A DNA stretch of 64,000 bases from Micromussa lordhowensis (taxonomy: Eukaryota; Cnidaria; Anthozoa; Scleractinia; Lobophylliidae), in contig OZ026598.1 of the NCBI GenBank assembly GCA_964020085.1, forward strand, positions 18,107,201 to 18,171,200. The letters run 5' to 3'. Positions within the stretch are counted from its first letter, which is position 1. Every line of letters begins with the position of its first letter. The notes beneath the pieces were generated by a model, which was not told where the DNA came from, ran no database searches, and saw only the letters and a program-made list of their open reading frames with translations. Shown piece after piece: positions 12,801 through 24,800 of the stretch. The position numbers were made by a program, and so were the translations under genes.

Positions 12801-15800
12801 TTTGCAAACTTTATTATTCCCTTTTCTGTCCGACTAGTTGGGTGATACTAAAAAAATTAGACCCTTCGCCCTCAAGGGCCACGGGTCAATAGCCCATTCG
12901 GCTTCGCCTCATGGGCTATTGACTTTCGGGCTACAGGTCTAATTGTTAATTATTCATGGTCCGTGAATAATTAGGGTAAAGAACAAAGGAAATTCATTTT
13001 AACCTGAATTTCATTTTGACCTGCAACATATACATGTATACGTTCTGAGTGGTAATGCTCTTTGTACCACTTGTGACATCATTAATTTAAATGTCACCAG
13101 ATATTTGTGATAAGCAGATAGTAGAGCTAGGATACATGTATCTGCACAACAGTCGGTTTTGAATATTGGCATTCTGACGTAGCAAATTGAAAAGCAATGT
13201 TATCCATTTTATGAGGTTAAATATACTTATTTAACTTAGTTAACGACTAGGAGCTTTGCTCTGTAGTTGGCGTGGCGATTAGCGTGGCGATTAGCGTGGC
13301 GTTGGCGTTTATTAGCGTTATTTGGTGGCGTGTTGTGGCGTTAGTTTTTTGCTAGGGTTTGCGTCACCTTACAGGCCTGAGGCGAGCAGTTTTTCGTGCC
13401 CTTCGGGCCAGCGGTCTGTCGTTGCTCTTATGCGTGCGCCTTGCATGTGGTCGTAGTTTTACTGTGTGTAGTGGTTGGGGCGTCCTCAGTTTTTTGGAGT
13501 TTTCTAGTGTTTTCTCCCTCCCTCCTCCCCCTTTTATTTCATTACAATGTTTATTATTGTTTATTATTGTTATTATTCCACTGAGCTCCCAGCTCTGTGT
13601 GACGGGTGCTTGGGCTGGGGCTGGGTTTGGCGGGCGGGGCTCGTGGCTGGGTTGCGGGTAGGGCAGGCTTTTGGGATGTTCTTGCTACCTGGGTTTCGGG
13701 TCGGCAGCTCCAGCCCCTGGGTACCTGGGCACCCAACCTCCATGTGCGACTCAGGCGTTAACCTGGAAAAATGGTGGTAAAATGGCCCATTATACTTATA
13801 ATTGATCAAGGTTCCATTTCCAGGCTTTGCCCATACTTAACACCCATTTCTTTACGGCAGCCTGAAAGAATATGAAAGGCAAAAGGTAGCGAGAGTAAAA
13901 GGGCCGAGTAAAGGGAAGGAAAGGGGCAAGAAAAAAATGTGCAGCGGGCAATCGCCAAAAAAAAACAAGTTTTGGCTTATGTTCATGTTCCAGATTAAAA
14001 TATTGTACATTTTTGTACCTGATCTTGGGGAAATCTCTCTTTCTAGTAAAAAATAGTTTTGTTTGCAAAACGTAAGCCCTTTAAAAACCACATTCAACCT
14101 TTTGAATCAAAAAAAGCTTCCCCTTGAATGTATTGGGTATGCCCATTTGACTGATTTCCAGGACATCTTGTAAAAAAAAAGTGTCAGGATTTCCATTTTT
14201 CTCAATAGATCTCCGGCAATGGCCTTTGAAATGAAAGTTGACAGAGCAATTATTGTGAGCAACCGATAAGAGTACTGATGAAGCGCAACACAGTTTTGTA
14301 GAACAGCCCCTTGAGATTGATAGAATTTAGTGGTTTTCTTTGTGTGACCATATTCAATACCCGATAAAATTACTGGTAACAACATCAATTGTTTTGGGTT
14401 TCTAGGCTTCTTTTTTCGTACAATTCCACCAGTGGATCAGTTTTATTCTTCAATCTTGTATAAATTTCTAAATGCAACTGAAATAAAGTATGTATGTGTG
14501 TGTCTACTTTAAAATTAGGTAAATTTGGAGCTACAAATTTTAATCAGTTAGTCCATTGTATAAGCTTTATTATAGTGATATATAGTTTGTGGTGGTTGAC
14601 TTTAAAACAGTGCAATGTTTGGTATTGGTGTGATCCATTTGAAAACAAATTAATAAAAAAGAATCACTTCTTGTGATGCTTACTCTATTCTCCCTTCTCT
14701 GACATTTTGTTAACCATAATATCTTTTTGTTTGTATCTTGATAGTGTGGAACACCATCTTCTCATAGTACCCCTGTGACAACAGAATCTAAGAAGGAGGA
14801 GGTGGAGGAGGAGGATGAAGGTTATGATGCACCTCTGCCTCCCCTCCCTATTGACGATGACGATTCCTCTTCTGAAAGCAGCTCAGATGAAGATGAAAGC
14901 ATGGAGAAAAAAGAGTCTGTTGAAAAGGCGGCAGTAAAGAAGAAAATTTATGATCAAATTCCTCCTGATTTACTGGCAGAACTCACAGCTGGACAACACA
15001 AAGGAGGTGATGAAACAAACAAAAGCCAAGATTCTATTTGCGATGAAGGATCAACTAATGACCAATCATTGGACTTCACTGACAGTCACAGTGAACACAG
15101 TGGGAATATCAGCAACAGGCACAGCTATATTGAGCCTATAGCGAGTGATGATACTGTTAGCTCTGAACCTAAGGAGGAGAATGTAGAAAATATGTCAAGG
15201 AAGAGAACTTCCACAGTTCTCAGCATTAGCATGGAGTCAGTATCTTCTGATACAGAACACAAAGCAAGAACTAGTTCAGTTACTTCTGACACTAGTGTAA
15301 CTTCCAAAGGTTTGGGCCCCAAAGTGAAGAGAAGAAGAAAACTTGTTCCTGCCGAAGCCGAGCTTCAGTTTCTTCAAGATCCCAGCGCAATGCACAGTGG
15401 AATCTTGTATCAGAAGCGCAGGTTGGGAGTCTGGTCAAAACGCTACTGCAAGATTATCGACAGTAGATTCAAGTGTTATCGGTAAGTGGCAATTGTAACA
15501 TTGATTGGATACAATGGAAACACTGTAGTTACAGTGCGAGTACTTCAACCAAGGCCACCTCACAAAAATTTCCACAAATTTAACGAGTAAACATCGCAGA
15601 GGTTAACAACAGTTTTCCAACAAATTATCCTTGTAATGAAGCTGTACGTTACAAAGGCAACATATTCATAATTTGTTGGAAAACTATTGTTAACTCGACA
15701 ATTATTATTCGTTAAATTTGGAGAAAGTTTTGTTGGGTGGCTTTGGTTAGAGTAGCCGCACTGTAAGTGGTCAAGAACACCTGAAATGAAGACACTTGGT

Positions 15801-18800
15801 GAAAGGAAGATGGTGATATTAGCCAAACAATGACGCAAATTGGCATCTTTGTGTGTTTCGGTAGTTTGTCTCTGATTCAAAGTCTGCAGTAAACTTTGTT
15901 GTTGCTGTGATTGTTTTTGTCTGCAACAACAATCATACATGTTGCTGTCATCTTTTTTTCAGAGAAGATAGTCCTGAAATTTACTTGGGATAATTTACAT
16001 CATAAATTAGCACCATCACAGATAACACCTTTGATTAAATACATGTTGGTTCAAACTAACAATAACTAAGTAAATGTACTATTTGCAAGATGAAAAAAAA
16101 AAGAAACTGTCTTTCAAGGGTTCTGCTTGATGGCAGATGAGGTGATGGTTAGCTACAGATAGTTTGAATGGGAGTGCTAGCTCAGCAATTTGTTGATTTT
16201 GTACACTCGTGTCTTCTCAGAAATCCAGCTGACCAGAAACCAAGCCTGAACTTTCCAATTCTTGGTTATGATGTAAGTTTGATCGACAACAAAGAGTCAA
16301 GGAAGAGTTACTGCATCAAGATATCGCACCCTAGCCAGGAGACTTATTACTTTGCCACAGATTCACGGGTCTCAATTGAACGTTGGATTGAGGTGCTTTC
16401 GTTGGCTGCTACAGGGAGGCTTGACGTGATTGCTCCATATCCCCCTTACTTTTGTGCCGAGCAATCTGGAGATGAGTTGAAAAGCAGATCAAGGGAGTCA
16501 TTGCTAAGTAGTGAGGTAAGAATTTTTGTAATGTGGTGATGGATATGCATTAATTACCAGTAAAGTGTTCTGAAGTACTAGTTTGTAACATTCTGACTTT
16601 TGCCATGACATTGAAATAGCAACATGGATGTTGATAAGATGATGACAAATGGCGATGACTTTTGTCGAACATTGATGTAATTCAACATTGATGTAAGGGC
16701 TTTCCAAATTGCAACATGAAAAAGGCCTAAACTCAGGAAGAGGTATATGTGTACATGTGCCCCCCCCCCCCCCCCTAGAAGGGCCCCACATATAAATCTT
16801 CATTTTTCCCAAATCAAATCAGGCTCCCTGCCTGTGTATAATATAACAATAGAGTTTATGTTCGCGGGCATAAATATGTTTTGGGCCCGACTTAGACTCA
16901 TTTTAGCCCGAGCCGCTATACCTTATTTTGCAGCTCTTAGTGCACAGCATAATGTGCAGTAAGTCTTGTATCCCATGTGCATCTCAAAAAGAAATTGAAA
17001 AATTGTTGGGTGGTCAACCATATCCTAGGCAGGAGGGGGTCACAATTTTATGACTGTAATGAGCAGATCTTTGCAAGACAATTCTTGTGGCAAACATTCA
17101 CAGAAATTGATTAAATATTCATAATGTTATGACTTAGTGAGCGAATTGGCACTATTGGGGCTTAAGGTTGTAGTTAACAATTCTCGGTTTTCATGTGACG
17201 TAATCATTTTCCAAAATTAAAAATTACCTTTCCTCCTGAGGTTTTAGTTTCATCAGGTAAAAGACCCTATAGGAACTTGAAGTTTCACAACGTTTTAGCT
17301 CACAAGGGTTCTTTCTTTTGCAATATAGAGCACGTTTGAATTTCTAAGCTTTGCGTTGCGTGACATGAAAATGGCGCCCAAAGAGGGCTGTCGCTTACAT
17401 GTAGGTAAAAAGAAGAGTTATCACTTTAGTTTTTTGCGAACTAAAAAGTGCTTGCACTAGAAGAAGCATTTATTTCAATGTGTCGGATGTCTAGAGCAAT
17501 AATGTTTCGTTTCAATAGCAAAACTCAGTGACAGATGTTTCCGTTACGTTACGGCCGCCATATTTGTGCCCCTCAGAAGGGCACAAACATGGCGTCTCCA
17601 TACAAAGCTCTATAAATTTGGGTGACACACTTCTGCAAATAACGCGCGAAGGAAACACAGCAGAGACCTGATTCTTGGCGAGGTTGTTTATATATCAATC
17701 ATCTATCGTATCCAAGATTCTTGACTTTATATATTGAATGCTTACGATTTTTAATTTTAGTCACATGGCTGGTGAAAACCAAGAATATGATTAGAATGCA
17801 AGCTCAGTGATTCTATCCACTGACAGTTGTCGAGGGGCAAACCACTTAGTCAGCTTTCAAAGCCAATAGCATCTGAGAGTCTACAGTTTCATTGGCTGAC
17901 CAATATTTACTTGGTTGAAACATGAAATACTCATACTGCAATACTAATTAAAAGTGAACTGAACCAATAATTCAACAACACACACACCTCACAGACGCAC
18001 TAATGACTGGCTTCACTTTACATAATGTAAGAAATGGAAAACATTTTTTGTGTTTCTATTGAAATTTGGAAGCATAAGCGGGAGTTTATGAGACCAAAAA
18101 AAGATCTGTTAACTTGGGCCATATACAGTTTTCAACGAAGGCTGTAAAAAAGACTAGAACCATGGATGAGTAGTGATAAGTGAACAAAGATGGTGAATTT
18201 TAAGCTTGTTAATGAAATGTGAAACATAAATTGATCAACGTAGACAGGTGATTCCACAGCAACTCTAAGCTCTTGTAAACTTCCATTAGTGATTGGTATA
18301 ATGCAGTAGAAACAAGAAAGATTTATTGTTATTAATTTTGGGGGAATTGCTGAGAGGAAGTTGTCACGTTTATCTTTGCTAGTGTAAAAGTTATTGTTTT
18401 TATGTACATTTACAGGGTGTTGTCTTGATTGTTTAACCTCAATGTAAAGTATAAGTAGTAATGTTTTTTTTGTTTCTGTCATCTAACAGGGAAGGCTTTC
18501 TGATGATGATAGTGTGGACACTCTGGATGAGTTGGACCCTCCTTCTGAGAAAGGTCAGAGTCTCAGTAGACTTCAAGCAAATGAAGAACAGAAACGTTTA
18601 CCAACTGAGAAGACAAATGCAGTGCTGCCAAGTGAATCTAGGTATGTACTGTTGACTGCTTTGGAGACACAGTGGTCTTGTGTTCAGTGTACTCGACTCC
18701 AGATCGAGCAGTCTGGGTTCGAGCCCAGGCCGGGGACATTGTGTTCTTGGGCAAGACACTAATTTCTTGCAGTGCCTCTCTCCACTCCGGTGTATAAACG

Positions 18801-21800
18801 GGTACCGGCGAATTCAATGCTGGGGGTAACCCTGCAATGGGCAAGCATCCCATTCAAGGTGGAGTAGAAATACTCCCAGTCACTTCTTGCTACTGAAACT
18901 GGAGATAAGCTCCGGCCTGATGAGCCACTTGGCTTGTATGCAGACTTGACTTGACTTTCCACTGCTAGTTCCTCTAGACAGTTAGTAGTGTATCAGCACC
19001 AGCATCATGACGTGCGGTGGCCTAACAGTTAGCACGCTGCACTCAGAATCAAACTCAGAAAAATCAGTTCTCAGAAACAAGGAACAAAGTGAAAATCTCG
19101 GTATGTGCCAATGGCAGCTGAACCTTTCACTTTGCTCTAAATATTTAATTCAATAAGTTAAATGATCTTGCTAAGCTAACAATTTTGTGCAAGAATTTTC
19201 AAGATTTGATCTAAGTGCTGGCCGAATGTTGTTAAACTTGATTATTTTCTCGCGCGCTTTCATGTTCGGCTACTCGACATACCATGTAATAAATGAAGGA
19301 TTACAAATGATCTAGGTTAAAACTGCTTGCTTTAGAGACTACTTGCAGATTAGTGGGTTTTCAGGAAGGGCTTCTCGCTGGTCCAAAACTATGATCTCCC
19401 CTTTGGGATAATATTTTCTATTTTAATGTCATGGTACCAGAATGGCTGCTACAAAAACCCTTTTTTTCTCTTCATTATGTTCATTGTGAGTAGTGTCTCT
19501 TTAATGACAAGTGCAAAACAGGATAACAGTTCTTAGAATAATCATCCTGAATTCAATCCTTTCCAGAAATGTGGAAGTTTCAGTCCAAACCGAAGCGAAG
19601 TGCCAGGAAGGTGGAGCTGACCAGTCTCCAGAGACTGGAAAGAAAGTTAGGACACAAAAGAAAAGGAAAGAAAAACCAAGAGAAGGAACGAGTAAGAACA
19701 ACATTATCATTCAACCTGTTGTTTGACTTGAAAAGCAGATTTGGCAGCGTGGTTTCGAAGTGAGAATGTAATTTTCCCAGGAAAGTGTACAACTCGGTCA
19801 CGTGTGTTTTCTTACGCGTTGCACTTTTTCCCCGCGCTTCGTGCAAGTCACGTGTATTTGCTTGAGTGTTAATCGGTTCGTTGTGTTGCTTACAGTCTGT
19901 GAGTGGCCATTGTAGTTGCTTTGATTTGGCTAATTCTGAATAATTTTATTGTTATTATTATTTCAGAAACCCCCTCCACCATGAGTCCCCCTCACAGCAT
20001 GTTCATCAGTGAGTCTGTTGATGGGCAAGCCAAGCCTGAACCAATGAATGAGGAATACGCTTCGCTTCCTCAAGGCAATGCAAAGGTCAGTTAACTCTCC
20101 ACACCTATTGTATATTTCCCGAATCTAGTCCAGCGTGTGAGAACGTAGTCTCGATTTCCGCCGCTTACTCGAGTCCAGTCTGCGTTCCTCAACGAGAAGA
20201 GTTCGGAGAAGGAGCGCAGTGGCCTTGGTTAGCTCAGTTGGTAAAGCGCCAGTCTGCTGTGCGGGAGGTCGAAGGTTCGAGCCCCAGACCGGACCAATAC
20301 TCAGGGTCTAAAAATAACTGAGGAGAATGTGCTGCCTTTGTAATTACATCTGCAAATGGCTAGACATTCAAGTCTTCTGGGATAAGGACTATAAACCGTA
20401 GGCCCCGTCTCCTACATCTTCAGTGTTACATGGTTAGCAGGGGACGTTAAAGAACCCACACATTTATCGAAAAGAGTAGGGCACGTAGTTCCCGGTGTTG
20501 TGGTCTATCTCTAGTTTCACCACACATTTCATGCATGGGTTGGGTGGGTGAGTGAGATCAAAAATATGGACTGATAGCGGCAGCCAGAGGCGCCTTCACA
20601 AGCTGACGTCCGATCTCACTCAATAGAATTTTTAACCGCCATGAGACATGATGTGATATGTGCGGTATATAAATTCACATTCATTCATTGGGTTAGTGCG
20701 CTCATCTACGGATCGAGCGGTCCGGGTTCGAGCCCTGGCCGGGGACATTGTGTTGTGTTGTTGGGCGAGACACTTTACTCTCACAGTGCCTCTCTCCATC
20801 CAGGTGTATGACTGAGTACCGGCGAATTTAGTGCTGGCTGGACTAACATCCCATCTAGAAACCGGGATAAGTTCCAGCCGGTTGAGTCGCTTTGCTCGTT
20901 TGCAGACTTTTTTTGTTTCCCATTTTCGAGTCGCACATAGTGATCTCATGCTGTTGCGCTGTTGTTCTAATTTGTTTCTTTTGTTGTTGAATTACAGGAG
21001 AGCAGCGAAGAATCTTCCCCAAAGAAAGACAAGCGTTGGACAGACACGTTGAAAAAGAAAAAACTATCACGCGGCCATTCCTGCGACTACAGATTACGAG
21101 GAAATGTAACACCGCTCACTCACCCAGACAACGCCAAGAACAAACACCCAAGCATGAGAAGAAAGAATTCACAGACAATTACCAATCTGACGAGTTTATT
21201 CGATAGAGAGGGCCGTTTCTGTGGTTATCTCACCGAGGTCAGGTTCAATAAGTTTGGTACGACGCATTTACGAAGGTGGTGTGTTGTTAAGAACGGACTG
21301 TTAATCCTCTTCAATAGTGCAAGAGAAGACACTCCTCAAGCAACGCTGTCGCTAGTGGACATGTGGCTTACGGATAAAAGCGAAGAGTCTCGAAAGAAGT
21401 TTTGTTTTATGCTCGAGGACAAGGATGGTAACGAGACGACCTTACAGACGACAGTCGAAGAAGATTTCCAGAAGTGGATGGGTATACTCGAGTTGTTCAC
21501 GGAGTTGCGAGTAGAGAGACCGCAGCCTGAAGTAGCGGCCGAGACGCTCAGTAAAACAGATTCTTGTGCCAGCGATTTGGGAGACGGATCGTTTGAGCGA
21601 GGGACATTACGAACAATGAGCTCCCGCGCGGCCGCAAAAATAAAGGACGAAATATATGCCCTGGCTCCCGGGAAGGTTAGAACATCGCTAAGAATGAAGC
21701 TATCCCAGAGAAGGAATGTGATTGATTTTTTCCGGAAAACGCACAGCTCGTACGATTTAGAGGGCGGAGCGCCTCCTGAGGGCTCGTCCCTCCCGGAAGC

Positions 21801-24800
21801 TGATGTCGACACGTTGGCTGTTTTCGGCGGCAATTTGACCCAAGTAGAATCGGACGGGTCAACGAATTCAAGATGGTGTACAATAAGGCAGAAAGAACTG
21901 TTGATTTTCTCAGACCGGAAAGCTTCAGATCCACTTCGGAAAATACCTCTGTTAAGATCAGCGTTCAGTGATTTGAGCGATGAGGAAAGCAGCCCGAACA
22001 GGTTTCAAATTCGTTTTTCCAACGAAACTCTTGTTTTCGACGCGTGCGATAAATTCGATCACAACCGATGGCTCCGAATGTTGGCTTCGGAGATCGAGAG
22101 ACGAAACTCGAGCGACGACGACAGGCCGAAGTGCGTCGGTCGGCTGACTTCGCCGACGTTTACGAAAAAGAAGATACTACATCGGAAGACTCGGAGCGAG
22201 GCGCTGTCACAAGAAGTAGAGACGCCTGCCTCGGCAACGAAGACGCTTGAAGGTTCTACGAGTTCTACTGATAGACTCATGAGTGGGTATCTTCAGGAGG
22301 TCCGTGAAACCCACGGCGCTAGAACTCTTTTGCGACGGTGGTGTGTAGCGACGAGCGAGAAGTTCATCGTGTACGAGAATCAAAACTCCACGAAAGCTTC
22401 GTTTGAGTGGGAACTCTCACAAATGACCGTTGAAGATCAGAGCGACATAGATGCAGGGTCGTTTGGGTTTCGTGTCTTTCTTGGCGAGGAAAAGCTGTGT
22501 TTTAAAATTATTGACGAAGACTCCGCGCGGCACTGGTTGAGCGTGTTAGCGCGCTATTGCTATTCAGTTTCAGCAAGTGAACCGCTAAGGTCAAATAGCA
22601 AAGAGGACAGAAGGCGCTCTGCGAGCGATAACGATCTCAAATCGAAATCGGCCGAAAAGGACCCGGACGTTCTCGAAGTGCTTAGCGAAGGGAGGGCGAG
22701 TGGACGAAAGCTCATGCGAAGGGCAACCGAAGATTCCACTTTCTTCCGAAAGTTTAATCGTTCCGAGTTGTTCAAGGCGCCATGGCGAGCGTCCACAGAA
22801 AGGCTGGAGGTAAAGATGAGGGATCGGGAACGATCAGGCCGGGCGGCCGCTAATAAGGCCTTGAAAAGGTTCTCTTGTGGTAGTCTGTTCGACAGCAATG
22901 GAAAGTACAGCGGCCACCTGATGGAACTTATCACCCACGAGTTGTACAGCAGCCAAGTGCGCAGGTGGTGTGTCCAGAAAGATGATTATTTATACGTTTA
23001 CGAGAACGAGGCCACTGATGACCCCATCAAGGTTGTTCCTCTCTGTAACGCCAAAGTAGTGGATACCAGTGACGTCGAAGGTTGTATTTACAGATTCAGA
23101 GTCGATTATGGCGAGGGGAAGGCTGTGTTTTTCCGAGCACTAACTCGCACCGATTTGGAAAAGTGGACGACTGTCATCTCAGTGAAGACCGCTGTCCTGC
23201 TGGACCGGAGCGAGCGCCAGCTCAGACGCAGTCGCACGTTTAGTTCAGAGAAAAGCTCTAGTGAAAGCGAGGTAACCTCGCCGGATAACAGACCCACACG
23301 TTCTCTGACTGCCGACTCCGGCTCTTACAATGAAACGGTTTCCATCTGGTCTGCTGATAGCGTCTTTGGTCCAGCAAATGACCCCAGCTCAGCAGGTTTA
23401 AAACCTGTTGGTCCAGATGTCGAAACCAGTACATCTCCTGTTGAACGAAAAGATGAACAGTCACCAAATGACCAACGCGAAGATTTGCCTTCAGCCGAAA
23501 GAACAGGCTCGGAAGCTGAAATTTCTGATAGCTGCCGAAAAACTGTCACTAGTCTTTCGAGTATCGAAGATTTGGGTCACGTTTACGAGAATTTCTTGGC
23601 CTTCGCTTCCGCGATGGCTGAAAGAAGCCCCGAGTTCCAAGAACAGCTTTATCACGTGTATGAGAATGTTACGCAGGCGCTGGACAGAGGAGATCTGGGA
23701 AGCACGCAAAACGATGATGGGCAAATTACACAAGAGCTCCCTGAAGAGGTTCATCAAGGAACTAAGGAGGGCAATGATTTGGGAAGCCCTTCGATGGAAA
23801 TGTCATCAGAGTTCGAGAAGATCAGTTTGCGGGAAAATGAGGAAAAAGACACTTCGTACGAGTACAGATATTCAGGAGTCCAGGGCGAATCCGAGCTGGA
23901 GAAAGTTGTGGAGGATGCCCATGAAAACGAGCAACATGTTATGGATGCCGCGACTGAAGACGAGAAGAGTTTGCAGACTGAAGCTAACCAAGATAACGTT
24001 GTGGTGAGTGGCGGTTTGATCAGTTTGCGGGAAAATGAGGAACAAGACACTTCGTACGAGTACAGATATTCAGGAACCCAGGGCGAATCCGAGCTGGAGA
24101 AAGTTGTGGAGGATGCCTATGAAAACGAGCAACATGTTATGGATGCCGCGACTGAAGACGAGAAGAGTTTGCAGACTGAAGCTAACCAAGATAACGTTGT
24201 GGTGAGTGGCGGTTTGATCAGTTTGCTGGAAAATGAGGAACAAGACACTTCGTACGAGTACAGATATTCAGGAACCCAGGGCGAATCCGAGCTGGAGAAA
24301 GTTGTGGATGCCAATGAAAGCGAGCAACATGTTATGGATGCCGCGACTGAAGACGAGAAGCGTTTGCAGACTGAAGCTAACCAAGATAACGTCATGGTGA
24401 GTGGCGGTTTTACGGGCGAGACTGAGAACGCAGCTGTTGAATGTGTGTCTAGAGGTGCTGAAGAACTGGTGGAAGCTCCAGATAGCAATGGCAGCGATGA
24501 AGGCCTTATGAACGAGAATGCTGTTGACGAAAGCGAGCAGGAAACAGTCACGAGCAAAAACGAGAACGACATTGAAGAGTTTCAAGATACTGAGAATGAC
24601 ACAAGATGCATCGATGTTGAGGATCCCATCAGCACCAGTGATGAGTTACAATCGGAGACTGGTGAAAACATGAATGAAGCGACAACAGGTGAATCGTCCC
24701 TGCAACATGAAAGCGTTCGAGAAGATTCTTCCAGCCGTCGTCTGGTTCGTGTTGACGATGTAAGTACTATTGAAACGGAAGAGAGCTCGCTTTATCTGGT

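Noticed and set aside
13359..13809. Overlapping open frames in several phases on both strands
   Set aside because: They are low-complexity translations of a biased repeat, with no consistent splice sites or domains.
20218..20294. Possible functional tRNA gene
   Set aside because: A and B boxes are present, but the anticodon and acceptor stems do not pair. The sequence continues into a SINE body, so it is a tRNA-derived SINE head.
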